Below are positions 33,328-42,346 of a stretch of DNA of 45,466 nucleotides, in pieces. The notes beneath the pieces were generated by a model. The model searched no databases, was not told where the DNA came from, and saw only the letters and a list, made by a program, of their open reading frames with translations. The position numbers and the translations under genes were made by a program. Numbering within the stretch: position 1 is the stretch's first letter; each line of letters opens with the position of its first letter. The stretch comes from Nitrosovibrio sp. Nv4 (lineage in GTDB: Bacteria; Pseudomonadota; Alphaproteobacteria; Acetobacterales; Acetobacteraceae), in NCBI GenBank assembly GCA_943330455.2, contig CALQHT020000009.1, forward strand, positions 1 through 45,466, given 5' to 3'.

Positions 33328-35820
33328 GTGAGCGACAGCGCGCCACTGGACGAAATGGCGGATGGCTCCGGCCAGATCCGCCCCCATTGGCGCGGACTGC
33401 TCGGCGCGATTTTCGGTCTCGGCCGCGACACCTTGGCGGCTCGGGCGCGGATGCTGGAACAGGCCTTCGCGGAGGAAGGCATCACCGCGATGCTGCCCGG
33501 AGAGCAGGCGGTCAACTGGCGCTGCGATCCGATCCCGCTGCCGATTGCCGCGGCGGAGTTTGCCGCGCTCGAATCCGGACTGGGGCAGCGGGCGACCTTG
33601 CTGGAAGCGATTCTGGGCGATCTGTACGGCCCGCGCGACCTGCTGGCCGAAGGCGTGTTGCCACCGGCTCTGGTTTACGACAATCCGGCCTATCTGCGCG
33701 CCTGCCGCACGGATGACGGCGGCAAGCAAGATCGGTTCCTGCATTTCTACGCCGCCGATCTGTTGCGCGGCGCGGATGGCGGCTGGCGGGTGCTGGCCGA
33801 ACGGACGGACCAGACCGCGGGGCTGGCGTATGCGCTGGAAAACCGCCGCATTCTGTCTCGGGTCGTCCCGGAGCTGTTCCAGTCCCAGAAGATCATGCAG
33901 TTGCGCCCGTTCATGGATATCTGCGGCGACATGCTGCAATCCCTGGCCCCCAGTGACGGTGCCGGGGTGGCGCTGCTGACGCCGGGCCACAGCGACCCAC
34001 TGTGGTTCGAACATGTGATGCTGGCCCGCGAACTCTCCATCGGCCTGGTGGAGGGCGGCGACCTGACGATAAGGGGCGGCAAGGTCTTCCTGAAAACCCT
34101 GCGCGGCTTGCAGCATATCGGCGTCCTGCTGCGCCGACAGTCCGGGGACATGGTCGATCCGTTGGAGCTTGCATCCGGGTCCGGCACGCCGGGCCTGCTG
34201 GACGCGGTGCGCGGCGGAGCGGTCCGCATCGTCAATGGCTCCGGCGCCGGCTTGGTGGAAGCCCCGGGCCTCGCCGCTTTCCTGCCCGCCTTGGCGCGCC
34301 GCCTCCTGGGCGAGGACTTGCGACTGCCCAGCCAGGCCACGTTGTGGCTGGGGGAGGGGGCCGTCGTGCGCACCGTGCTGCGCGATCTGGAAGGCTGGGT
34401 GATCCGCCCGGCGACCGACGGCGCCGCCGCACCGGTGCTGCCGGCCTTGTTATCGGTGGCGCAGCGGGAGGAATTGTCCGCTCGAATGGCCGCCAACCCG
34501 TCCCGCTATGCCGCGTCGGTGGCGCCCAACCCGTCGGTCGCGCCTTGCGCCGGTCCGAACGGGCTGGAACCGAAACCGGTGGCCCTGCGCATGTTCCTGG
34601 TTTTCGACGGCAGCCGCTGGCGGGCCTTGCCGGGCGGATTGGCGCGGGCCTTGTCCGAGGAAGACGCGCTCGCCGGCCGCTTGCCCCGCAACGCGATGTC
34701 GAAAGACGTCTGGGTTCTGGCCGAGGAGGCCACCGCGGTCCAGGGCGCCTTGGGCTTCGCCACCCCGGCTCTGGCGATAAGGCGCACCGCTGGCGACCTG
34801 CCCAGCCGGGTGGCGGATAATTTCTTCTGGCTGGGCCGGTATCTGGAGCGGCTGGAGCGGGCGGCGCGTCTGCAACGTGCGATCATCACCCGCATCCTGC
34901 GCCCATCGCCGACGCCGCGTGAATTGTCGGAAATGCAGTTGCTGGCCGCCAGTCTGCGCTCCGCGGGTGTGATGTCGGAGGAAGAGGCCAGCATCATCGG
35001 CCCGACCATGCTTGCCCCCGCCGTCATGCGCGCCTTCCGCCACCGCGGTAGCATGCGCGAGCTGCTGGGTCTGGTCTCCCGGCAGGTGGATCAGCTTCGT
35101 GATCGTCTGACCAGCGAAATGCATGCCGTCCTGACCCGGTCGCTGCGCGAACTGGGGGAGGCGATGCGCCAGCTTCCGCCGGACACCGATCCTCAGGCGC
35201 TGGAACAGGCGTCGCACCTGACGACCGAGGTGCTGCAATTCGCCGCCACGGTGGCCGGTCTCGCGGCGGAGAACATGGTGCGCGGCGGTGGTCGGCTGTT
35301 CCTGGATTTCGGCCGCCGGATGGAACGGGCGCGGGCGATCGCCTCCGAACTGGCACATGTGCTGGACCAGCCGCATGCCGTGTCCCAACCTGGGCGAGTG
35401 GAGGTCGGGCTGCGGCTGGCGTTGGAGTTGCGCGATTCGGTCATCACCTATCGCAGTCGCTATCTGGCGGTTCTGCAGGCGGCCCCCGTGCTGGATCTGA
35501 TCCTGGCCGATGAGGGCAATCCGCGCGGCATGGCCTACCAGCTTCTGGCCATCCGCGACCTGCTGCGGGAAATCGTGGAGGACGGGGACAGCCTGCTGGC
35601 CTCGATCGATCCCCTGTTGCAGGAAATCCACGACATCATCCGCGACGTGCAGCGCGCGCCGGATCAGATGGTCGCGGCCGCGCACCTGCCCCCTCGCATG
35701 CGGGCGCTGGAAGCCGCGATCGTGGCGGTGGCGGAGCGGGTGTCGCGGCGCTACTTCACCCTGCTGCCGATCGCTCGCAGCCTGGGTGTGGAGAATGAGC
35801 GCGTGCGGGGTGTGGCGTAG
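33328..35820 (+). CDS. Circularly permuted ATP-grasp / alpha-E domain fusion protein
   Basis: About 830 residues from GTG 33328; an ATG at 33274 would add 18 residues and overlap the previous gene. The N-terminal ~480 residues match circularly permuted type 2 ATP-grasp proteins (PALVYDNPAYLRACR, FLHFYAADLLRGADGGWRVLAERTD, VALLTPGHSD, LWLGEGAV). The C-terminal ~310 residues are the all-helical alpha-E (DUF403) domain starting at LPSRVADNFFWLGRYLERLERAARL. In most genomes these are two adjacent genes, often with a transglutaminase-like protease, and they are proposed to form a peptide-ligase-like system. Here they are one protein and no transglutaminase gene follows. The product is unknown. Confidence 0.88.
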   Translation: MSDSAPLDEMADGSGQIRPHWRGLLGAIFGLGRDTLAARARMLEQAFAEEGITAMLPGEQAVNWRCDPIPLPIAAAEFAALESGLGQRATLLEAILGDLYGPRDLLAEGVLPPALVYDNPAYLRACRTDDGGKQDRFLHFYAADLLRGADGGWRVLAERTDQTAGLAYALENRRILSRVVPELFQSQKIMQLRPFMDICGDMLQSLAPSDGAGVALLTPGHSDPLWFEHVMLARELSIGLVEGGDLTIRGGKVFLKTLRGLQHIGVLLRRQSGDMVDPLELASGSGTPGLLDAVRGGAVRIVNGSGAGLVEAPGLAAFLPALARRLLGEDLRLPSQATLWLGEGAVVRTVLRDLEGWVIRPATDGAAAPVLPALLSVAQREELSARMAANPSRYAASVAPNPSVAPCAGPNGLEPKPVALRMFLVFDGSRWRALPGGLARALSEEDALAGRLPRNAMSKDVWVLAEEATAVQGALGFATPALAIRRTAGDLPSRVADNFFWLGRYLERLERAARLQRAIITRILRPSPTPRELSEMQLLAASLRSAGVMSEEEASIIGPTMLAPAVMRAFRHRGSMRELLGLVSRQVDQLRDRLTSEMHAVLTRSLRELGEAMRQLPPDTDPQALEQASHLTTEVLQFAATVAGLAAENMVRGGGRLFLDFGRRMERARAIASELAHVLDQPHAVSQPGRVEVGLRLALELRDSVITYRSRYLAVLQAAPVLDLILADEGNPRGMAYQLLAIRDLLREIVEDGDSLLASIDPLLQEIHDIIRDVQRAPDQMVAAAHLPPRMRALEAAIVAVAERVSRRYFTLLPIARSLGVENERVRGVA

Positions 35821-35918
35821 GGTGGTGCGAGCGGCCGGTCGGGCACCTTCAGGAAGGCCTGACCGTTTAGGGCCGAGTTCCGCTTTCGGGTGTTCGGGGG
35901 AACCCCACGGTCATCGGT

Positions 35919-36197
35919 TCACCCCTTCACGAGCTTCGTGAAGTCCGACCATTGTTCAACACGGAACGCGCGGATGTCCCGCACCGACGCGGGGGGCCAC
36001 GGCAGGGCTTTCAGCGCGGTGACAGCCCCGAACAGGTTGGCCAGGTCTTCCGATGGCGTGGTGTAGAGGCTGCCTTGCACCCGGTTGAAACCGAAGGTGG
36101 CGAACGTGCTGCCGATATCGGCATAGGCTTGGGCAACGCCTTTGGGATGGTGCTGCGCGGTGTCAGCCACGACGAGGTCAAAGGCGATGGCGAACAT
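35919..36197 (-). CDS. VapD-family endoribonuclease (toxin-like)
   Basis: 92-residue protein matching VapD: start MFAIAFDLVV, the AYADIGSTFATFGFNRVQGSLY core and PWPPASVRDIRAFRVEQWSDF at the end. VapD proteins are small ferredoxin-fold ribonucleases related to Cas2, sometimes acting as toxins or stress factors. The predicted metal-side Asp7 is present. Its ATG overlaps the stop of the upstream 71-codon gene by one base (TGATG), a typical toxin-antitoxin arrangement. There are no CRISPR genes nearby, so a Cas2 role is not supported. Confidence 0.85.
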   Translation of the reverse strand: MFAIAFDLVVADTAQHHPKGVAQAYADIGSTFATFGFNRVQGSLYTTPSEDLANLFGAVTALKALPWPPASVRDIRAFRVEQWSDFTKLVKG

Positions 36198-36412
36198 CAG
36201 CGTTCCCGGGGGTCGTCCAAAATTTCGGCCAGCCGGTAATCCAGCTCCTCGCCGGTTTCCACCACCCGGATCCGCATCAGACGGTCCCCGCCGGGCAACT
36301 CATCCCCAGTGCTGATGATCTCGTAGACCGGACCGACTGCGCCGAAGCGCCGCCAGGTCCCGAGGAGGTTGGCGGGTTGGGGCATCTTCGCGGGTTCTAT
36401 GTGAGTTTGCAT
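36197..36412 (-). CDS. Small DUF5397-like protein, putative VapD partner
   Basis: 71 residues from ATG 36412: MQTHIEPAKMPQPANLLGTW, then RRFGAVGPVYEI, MRIRVVETGEELDYRLAEIL and an acidic/basic tail. It looks like the DUF5397 family found next to vapD-like genes; I recall this association but cannot confirm it here. One-base overlap with vapD shows coupling, and the upstream position and small size fit an antitoxin. The region before the start contains GTGACGTCAT, a near-palindrome that could be an operator. It is divergent from leuS. Confidence 0.68.
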   Translation of the reverse strand: MQTHIEPAKMPQPANLLGTWRRFGAVGPVYEIISTGDELPGGDRLMRIRVVETGEELDYRLAEILDDPRER

Positions 36413-36615
36413 GACGTCACACCTGCGCGCGGAGAGGCGGGCGATTGAAGGAATTCGTACCCAAATCCTGGGGCTGGCATTCGAATTTGTCAATAGATAG
36501 CTATATCTTTGACAGGGCGCGGCTTTGCCGTGGACGCGGGCTCGGGCTGGCCCCGTCACATGAAACCCAAACGCACACCCTTGCACCGAAGCCCGCCCCG
36601 ACCGATACATTCGCC

Positions 36616-39270
36616 ATGAACGAAAGCAGCGTGACGGTCGCGGCCCCGGTGCCGCGCCAGGAGCCGGCGGCGGCCGATGGACCGCGCTATGACTTCAACT
36701 CGGCCGAACCCAGGTGGCAACGGGCCTGGGCGGAGCGCGGCTGTTTCCGCGTGGAAGACGTCCCCACGGACGGCAAGCCCAAATACTACGTGCTGGAGAT
36801 GTTCCCCTACCCCAGTGGCAAGATCCACATGGGGCACGTGCGGAACTACACCCTCGGCGACGTGGTGGCGCGCTACAAGCGGGCCAAGGGCCACTCCGTG
36901 CTGCACCCGATGGGCTGGGACGCCTTCGGCCTGCCCGCCGAAAACGCCGCCCGAGAACGCGGCGTGCACCCGGCCAAATGGACCTACGAAAACATCGCCA
37001 ACATGCGCACCGAGCTCAAGCGCATGGGCCTGTCCCTGGACTGGGAACGCGAATTCGCGACCTGCCAGCCTGAATACTATCGTCATCAGCAGAAGCTGTT
37101 CCTCGACTTCCTGACCGCCGGCCTGGTGGAGCGCAAGGAAAGCTGGGTGAACTGGGACCCGGTGGACGGCACCGTGCTGGCCAACGAGCAGGTGATCGAC
37201 GGGCGCGGCTGGCGATCCGGCGCTCTGGTCGAGAAGAAGCAGCTCAGCCAGTGGTTCTTCAGCATCACCAAATATGCCCCCGATTTGTTGTCCGCCCTGG
37301 AAGGCCTGGACCGCTGGCCGGAACGCGTCCGCCTGATGCAGTCGAACTGGATCGGCCGCAGCGAGGGTGCGCGGATGCATTTCGACCTGGCGGCTTCGGA
37401 AGCCGGGATCGACAAGGTCGAGGTCTACACGACCCGTCCGGACACCTTGTACGGCATGTCGTTCCTGGCGATCGCACCGGAACATCCGCTGGCCGCCTCC
37501 GTCGCCGCCCGGGACCCGAAGGCGGAAGCCTTCGTCGCCGAATGCCGCAGCAAGGGCACCAGCGAGGCGGTGATCGAAACCGGCGAGAAGCATGGCTACG
37601 ACACCGGCCTGCGGGTGAAGCATCCGTTCATCGAAGGCGCCACCTATCCCATCTGGATCGCCAATTTCGTGCTGATGGAATACGGCACCGGGGCGATCTT
37701 CGGCTGCCCCGGACACGACCAGCGCGACCTTGATTTCTCCCGCAAATACGGCCTGGACGTGGTGCCGGTTGTGCTGCCTCCGGATGGCGATCCGGCCAGC
37801 TTTGCCATCGCCAACGATGCCTATGTCGGGCCTGGCACCATCTACAACTCCGACTTCCTGAACGGGCTGGACGTCGATGCGGCCAAGCGCGCCGCGATCG
37901 CTGCCCTGGTCGAGCGGAAGATGGGCGAGGGCGTCGTGAACTGGCGGCTACGCGATTGGGGCGTGTCTCGCCAGCGCTACTGGGGTTGCCCGATCCCGGT
38001 CATCCACTGCGACTCCTGCGGCGTGGTCGCGGTGCCGGACGACCAGTTGCCGGTGACCTTGCCGGAGGACGTGACCTTCGATCGGCCCGGCAATCCGCTG
38101 GACCATCACCCGACCTGGAAGCACGTCAACTGCCCCAAATGCCACAAGCCGGCGCGCCGGGAGACCGATACCTTCGACACCTTCGTCGATAGCTCCTGGT
38201 ATTTTGCCCGCTATTGCAGCCCCGGCTCCGACCTGCCGCTGGTACGGGCGGCGGTCGATCATTGGATGCCGGTCGATCAGTATATCGGCGGCATCGAGCA
38301 CGCGATCCTGCACCTGCTGTACTCGCGCTTCTTCACCCGCGCCATGAAGGCCACCGGCCATATCGCGGTCGATGAGCCCTTCGCCGGTCTGTTCACCCAG
38401 GGCATGGTGAACCACGAGTCCTACAAGGCCGCGGACGGCACCTGGCTCTATCCGGAAGAAATCGAAAAACGCCTGGACGGCACTGCCGTGCAACGCGGCA
38501 CCGAGCTGCCGGTGACCGTCGGTCGCGTCGAGGCGATGAGCAAATCCAAGCGCAACACCATCGACCCGGGCGCGATCATCGCGCGCTACGGCGCCGACAC
38601 CGCGCGCTGGTTCATCCTGTCCGACAATCCGCCCGATCGCGACATGGAGTGGACGGAATCCGGTGCCGCCGGCGCGTTCCGCTTCACCCAGCGCGTGTTC
38701 CGCCTCGCCGAGGCGCTGGATTCGGTCCCCACCGGCCCGCAACCCGCGGAATTCGGGCAAGCCGCTCGCACCCTACGACGCGCCACCCATCGCTGCATCG
38801 CCAGCGTGTCGGAGGCTTTGGACGGGTTCGCGTTCAACGTGGCGGTCGCTCGTCTGTACGAACTGGCGAACGCAATCGGCGACGCCGAACGGATCGGCAA
38901 CAACGACGACGGCCTGGGTTGGGCAAGGCGGGAAGCGGTGGAAATGCTGGCGCGCCTCACCAGCCCGATGATCCCGCATCTGGCGGAGGAGGTTTACGCC
39001 CGCCTGCATCCCGGTTCGGCTGACCTGGTGGCCGACCTGCCCTGGCCGGACGCCGACCCCGCTCTGCTGATCGCCGAAAGCGTCACCATCGCCGTGCAGG
39101 TGATGGGCAAGCTGCGCGGCACGATCGAGGTGCCGCCGAACGCCCCGGCCGACACGGTCATCGCCGCCGCGGAGGCCGAAATCAACGTGGCCCGCGCGTT
39201 GGAAGGCAAGCGCGTGGTCAAGCGGGTCCACGTGCCCAACCGGATCGTCAATTTCGTGATCGCGGGATGA
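36616..39270 (+). CDS. leuS: Leucine--tRNA ligase
   Basis: 884-residue class I aminoacyl-tRNA synthetase charging tRNA-Leu. The HIGH motif is HMGH (residues 71-74) in [15 protein letters not shown]. The class-conserved [12 protein letters not shown] follows. The CP1 editing domain is present ([29 protein letters not shown]), then the zinc-like CDSCG...CPKCHKPA region and [16 protein letters not shown]. The KMSKS motif reads AMSKS (640-644). A C-terminal anticodon-binding and extension domain completes the standard length. The start at 36616 (MNESSVTV) is preferred over a longer frame from 36445 that covers the divergent promoter. It leads the leuS-lptE-holA operon. Confidence 0.97.
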   Translation: MNESSVTVAAPVPRQEPAAADGPRYDFNSAEPRWQRAWAERGCFRVEDVPTDGKPKYYVLEMFPYPSGKIHMGHVRNYTLGDVVARYKRAKGHSVLHPMGWDAFGLPAENAARERGVHPAKWTYENIANMRTELKRMGLSLDWEREFATCQPEYYRHQQKLFLDFLTAGLVERKESWVNWDPVDGTVLANEQVIDGRGWRSGALVEKKQLSQWFFSITKYAPDLLSALEGLDRWPERVRLMQSNWIGRSEGARMHFDLAASEAGIDKVEVYTTRPDTLYGMSFLAIAPEHPLAASVAARDPKAEAFVAECRSKGTSEAVIETGEKHGYDTGLRVKHPFIEGATYPIWIANFVLMEYGTGAIFGCPGHDQRDLDFSRKYGLDVVPVVLPPDGDPASFAIANDAYVGPGTIYNSDFLNGLDVDAAKRAAIAALVERKMGEGVVNWRLRDWGVSRQRYWGCPIPVIHCDSCGVVAVPDDQLPVTLPEDVTFDRPGNPLDHHPTWKHVNCPKCHKPARRETDTFDTFVDSSWYFARYCSPGSDLPLVRAAVDHWMPVDQYIGGIEHAILHLLYSRFFTRAMKATGHIAVDEPFAGLFTQGMVNHESYKAADGTWLYPEEIEKRLDGTAVQRGTELPVTVGRVEAMSKSKRNTIDPGAIIARYGADTARWFILSDNPPDRDMEWTESGAAGAFRFTQRVFRLAEALDSVPTGPQPAEFGQAARTLRRATHRCIASVSEALDGFAFNVAVARLYELANAIGDAERIGNNDDGLGWARREAVEMLARLTSPMIPHLAEEVYARLHPGSADLVADLPWPDADPALLIAESVTIAVQVMGKLRGTIEVPPNAPADTVIAAAEAEINVARALEGKRVVKRVHVPNRIVNFVIAG

Positions 39271-39818
39271 AGCATGATCCCACCCGCCGAGGATTTCTAA
39301 CTGGCCTCACCGGCGCTGGCGCCGTGGTGGGTCTGGCCGGCTGTGGTTTCCAGCCGATGTATATGCCGACGGCCTCGGGTGGCGCGGGAATCGCGGCGCG
39401 GGAACTGGCCGCGATCAACATACCGATCCTCGGCGACCGACCTGGCCAGTTGATCCGCCAGGCGTTGCAGGCGCGCTTCGCCAACGATTCCGGCACGTCG
39501 AAGCGTTACGACCTCGGCGTGGCGTTCTGGATCGCCGGAGAGGGGCTGGGCATCCAGACCGACAACAGCGCGACTCGTGTCCGCTTTACCGGTTATGCCA
39601 GTTGGGTGCTGACGGCGCAGGATCCCGCCCGCACCCGCCTGACCGACGGCACCGCCCGCACGATGGACGGCATGAACATCTTCAGCGCGCAGTATTTCGC
39701 GCTCGATCTGGAAAACGAAGTGCTGCAACGGCGCATGGCCGAAGTGCTCGCGGATCAGGTGGCGACGCAACTGTCCCTGTGGTTCCGCCAACGTGCCGCC
39801 GCATCCGCGACGGGCTGA
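39267..39818 (+). CDS. lptE: LPS-assembly lipoprotein LptE
   Basis: 183-residue outer-membrane lipoprotein, the plug of the LptD translocon that places LPS on the cell surface. It has a twin-arginine-like leader ([17 protein letters not shown]) with a lipobox LAGC and the alphaproteobacterial hallmark CGFQPMY directly after the cysteine. The C-terminal helix ([18 protein letters not shown]) is also typical. The ATG overlaps the leuS stop by four bases. The leuS-lptE-holA order is conserved widely in proteobacteria. Confidence 0.92.
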   Translation: MKHDPTRRGFLTGLTGAGAVVGLAGCGFQPMYMPTASGGAGIAARELAAINIPILGDRPGQLIRQALQARFANDSGTSKRYDLGVAFWIAGEGLGIQTDNSATRVRFTGYASWVLTAQDPARTRLTDGTARTMDGMNIFSAQYFALDLENEVLQRRMAEVLADQVATQLSLWFRQRAAASATG

Positions 39819-39824
39819 TCACGG

Positions 39825-40850
39825 ATGAAGCTCGGTCCGGCGCAAGTCGCTGGTTTTCTGCGCGATCCGGGCGCGTGCCGGGTGATCCTGCTGTATGGCG
39901 ACGATCTGGGCATGATCCGCGACCGGGCGGAGGCTCTGGTTAGAGCCGTCGCCGGCTCCCTCGACGACCCGTTCCTGGTGGTGGAACTGGCGCGGGAGGA
40001 GATGGGGCGTCTGGGGGACGAAGCCGCTTCCCTGCCGTTGACCGGTGGGCGACGGGTGGTCCGGGTGAGGGAAGCCGGGGACACCGCGACCGCCCAGGTG
40101 CAGACGATCCTGAAGGGCCGAGCGCCGGCGTTGGTGGTGCTGGAGGCGGGGGGGCTGGCGACAAGATCGCGCCTGCGGACCGCGGTGGAGGAAGCGCCCG
40201 ACGGCGCGTCAATCGGCTGCTACCCGGAAGAAGGGCGAGCGCTGGAAGCGACGATCAGGACCACGTTGCAGCAGGCCGGAGTGGGCGTCGATCCTGACGC
40301 GCTGAACTGGCTGTCCGCGCAATTGGGCGCGGATCGAGCTTCCACCCGGTCGGAACTGGAAAAGCTCTCGCTTTACGTGGGGCCGGGCGGGCGAGTCGAT
40401 CTGGACTCGGCGATGATGTGCGTCGGCGACCTCGCGGGACTATCTTTGGAGGACGCGTTGTTTGCCGCGACAACCGGCGATGTGGCGACCACGGATCGGG
40501 CCCTGGAGTTGGCGATTGCCGAGGGTGCGGCGCCTGTGCAGGTGATGCGCGCGGGCCTGATGCACTTGCAGCGGTTGCACCGCGCTCGTCTGGCGATGGA
40601 GGCCGGACGTATGAGTGCCGCCGATGCAGCCAAGACGTTACGTCCACCAATATTTTACCGCCGGACTGCTCCATTCACCCGAGCATTGGGACTTTGGTCT
40701 GTCAGCGCATTGAACGCCGCCATGGCGGGTTTGTCGGAAGCCGAACGGGGGTGCAAGAGGACGGGATATCCGGATTTTACGTTGTGTCGCAATGCTTTAC
40801 TCGCCCTTGCTCGGCGGGCCTCGGCGGCTACCGGACGGCAGGCTCGGTAG
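39825..40850 (+). CDS. holA: DNA polymerase III subunit delta
   Basis: 341-residue clamp-loader subunit that opens the beta sliding clamp. It has the N-terminal LYGDDLGMIRDRAEALVRAV region, an AAA+-like fold without a working Walker A, ALVVLEAGGL, and the family region TTLQQAGVGVDPDALNWLSAQLGADRASTRSELEKL. The C-terminal helical collar includes PVQVMRAGLMHLQRLHRARLAM. It follows lptE by six bases, completing the operon. Confidence 0.94.
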   Translation: MKLGPAQVAGFLRDPGACRVILLYGDDLGMIRDRAEALVRAVAGSLDDPFLVVELAREEMGRLGDEAASLPLTGGRRVVRVREAGDTATAQVQTILKGRAPALVVLEAGGLATRSRLRTAVEEAPDGASIGCYPEEGRALEATIRTTLQQAGVGVDPDALNWLSAQLGADRASTRSELEKLSLYVGPGGRVDLDSAMMCVGDLAGLSLEDALFAATTGDVATTDRALELAIAEGAAPVQVMRAGLMHLQRLHRARLAMEAGRMSAADAAKTLRPPIFYRRTAPFTRALGLWSVSALNAAMAGLSEAERGCKRTGYPDFTLCRNALLALARRASAATGRQAR

Positions 40851-40973
40851 CGTCAAGATATGGCCTATTATTAAGATTTCAGCAAGTTTTTGACGCTTTT
40901 CTTTCGGTGCCGACTATGCGACAAAATAGGGACGCCAGGATGGCGGACGCGCCTGGCGCGCTGGAGACCCGGA

Positions 40974-41342
40974 ATGCCCATCCAGAATGTGGCTCACTGG
41001 CTTGTAGGCGACCTGTGTGAAGACCGAGCGGACCTTTCGGTCGGTGCCCTCGATCGCGCGCTCCTTGCCGAGATGGTTGACGAAACCGCTCCGGCTTGGT
41101 CGGTTGAACTGGCCGGCGATTGCGCGGCGGACAGCAGTCTCGTTGTGATGCCACCGGGGGCCGATGACAGGCTCGGTCCGACCTTCATCGTCCGACATGT
41201 TGGCAAATCGGTGCATATCGACGCCCTGCAGTGGGACGAATGCCACCATATCGCGACCGTGCCGACCATTCGGCACGCGGCCGACAGCCTGAGATCCCGT
41301 CTCGCGGCGCTGGTTGTTTCTGTATCAGCAACGAAACACTGA
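40974..41342 (+). CDS. Hypothetical protein, 122 aa
   Basis: I do not recognise this protein. From ATG 40974, with a GGAG site just upstream, it reads MPIQNVAHWLVGDLCEDRAD and continues as a soluble, mixed alpha/beta protein with several Cys and His residues (CDAAD-like and ECHHIATVPT) and no signal peptide. A longer frame from 40890 looks non-conserved. It lies 123 bases after holA in the same direction but is probably not part of that operon. Confidence 0.5.
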   Translation: MPIQNVAHWLVGDLCEDRADLSVGALDRALLAEMVDETAPAWSVELAGDCAADSSLVVMPPGADDRLGPTFIVRHVGKSVHIDALQWDECHHIATVPTIRHAADSLRSRLAALVVSVSATKH

Positions 41343-41383
41343 ATTCCCGCCAAAAGACCCCGTCCAGCAGAAAGTAACCGGGT

Positions 41384-41692
41384 ATGCGGTTGAGTGGATT
41401 GCTTCGGACCCGCTTCTGTCTGCCGATCGGTGGCGCGGCGGCCGTCTTGGGTTTCCTGACGCTCAGTCCGCAACCACCCACCAGTATGCCGACCAGCGTC
41501 GGCATCGTTTGGGTCTACTACGCCTCCATGTGCGCCACGCCGGGCGATTCCAACGATTGCCAGACCATCAAGGTGCAGGTCCGTCCGCAATTCGTGACGC
41601 AGGAGGCGTGCGCCGCCCATCGCGACGCGGAACTGAGCCAGCATGCCAATCCGCGCCTGATGGGAAGCTGCCTGAGGCAGCGAGAAGCCTGA
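41384..41692 (+). CDS. Small exported hypothetical protein, 102 aa
   Basis: 102 residues with an N-terminal basic-hydrophobic segment (MRLSGLLRTRF, then LPIGGAAAVLGFLTLS) that could be a signal peptide or anchor, and a short periplasmic part with four cysteines (MCATPGDSNDC, EACAAH, GSCL) that could form two disulfides. No family recognised. It is 41 bases after the 122-residue gene and ends a few bases before the convergent SnoaL-like gene. The ribosome-binding site is weak. Confidence 0.5.
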   Translation: MRLSGLLRTRFCLPIGGAAAVLGFLTLSPQPPTSMPTSVGIVWVYYASMCATPGDSNDCQTIKVQVRPQFVTQEACAAHRDAELSQHANPRLMGSCLRQREA

Positions 41693-41698
41693 TTGCCG

Positions 41699-42265
41699 TT
41701 ATTGCGGCGGCAGACCCAGTTGCCGGCGCGTGACCTCCAACGTGTCCTGACCGTCACGGCGACCGATCGCCCAGTTTGACCGCAAGCCACCACCGGCCGG
41801 GGCGGGCTGGCCGCGAGATACTTCAAACACCACCGTGCGATGGGCAATCCGCCACACTCCGTCGCGCCGCGTCAGGCGATCGACGTAGCGGCCGACGACC
41901 TCGGTTTCCACGGCCTGGTCCTTGGCGATCGGGGCGCCGCGCAGATAGGGCAGGCGCGCGTCGCCGGCTTCCGGGCTGATGCGCTGATGGGTGATGAAAT
42001 AGGTCTCCATCAGAGCACCGTCCGGCCCGTCGAACTCGATGACCATGTTGCCGACGACATGCATCGACTGCTCGATGGTGGCGTGGCGCTTCACCAGGGA
42101 CTCGATGAAGCCGTCGATGCCGCCCTTGTAGTTGCCGTGATCGTCATGCGCGTCGGTGTGGTAGGCGGACCGCACCATGTCCCAGTTTTTGCGGTCGACG
42201 CCGCGGATATAGCGGAAGAGGCAGTCCTGGATCTCCATCCGGTCCTGCATGCGTAAGCTGTCCAT
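41699..42265 (-). CDS. SnoaL-like / nuclear transport factor 2 family protein
   Basis: 188-residue cone-shaped NTF2-like protein. The N-terminal RMEIQDCLFRYIRGVDRKNWDMVRSAYHTDA pattern, the HVVGNMVIEFDG strand and the YVDRLTRRDGVWRIAHRTVV end are typical of SnoaL_4-type proteins, many of which are small dehydratases, isomerases or hydroxysteroid/aromatic-degradation accessories. The substrate is unknown. The start at 42265 follows a G-rich AGGGGGGAAAC stretch. It is divergent from the MFS exporter gene across an 81-base region with direct repeats, suggesting joint regulation. Confidence 0.85.
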   Translation of the reverse strand: MDSLRMQDRMEIQDCLFRYIRGVDRKNWDMVRSAYHTDAHDDHGNYKGGIDGFIESLVKRHATIEQSMHVVGNMVIEFDGPDGALMETYFITHQRISPEAGDARLPYLRGAPIAKDQAVETEVVGRYVDRLTRRDGVWRIAHRTVVFEVSRGQPAPAGGGLRSNWAIGRRDGQDTLEVTRRQLGLPPQ

Positions 42266-42276
42266 GTTTCCCCCCA

Positions 42277-42302
42277 ATGTTGCAGTGCCCATGTTGCAGT
42301 GC
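42277..42302. promoter_or_regulatory. 12-bp direct repeat in the SnoaL/MFS divergent promoter region
   Basis: ATGTTGCAGTGC at 42277-42288 recurs exactly at 42291-42302, spaced 14 bases start to start. Just after it, GCACACTGT and ACAGTGC form a partial inverted repeat (42301-42325), and GAGACATT is repeated twice near 42330-42343. Several overlapping repeats in an 81-base divergent region suggest operator sites for a regulator encoded elsewhere. Confidence 0.5.
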
Positions 42303-42346
42303 ACACTGTCCTGACGGCACAGTGCGATGAGACATTGAGACATTGT

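Noticed and set aside
35919-36197. Possible Cas2 and thus a CRISPR locus
   Set aside because: The protein matches VapD, and there are no direct-repeat arrays or cas genes in the window.
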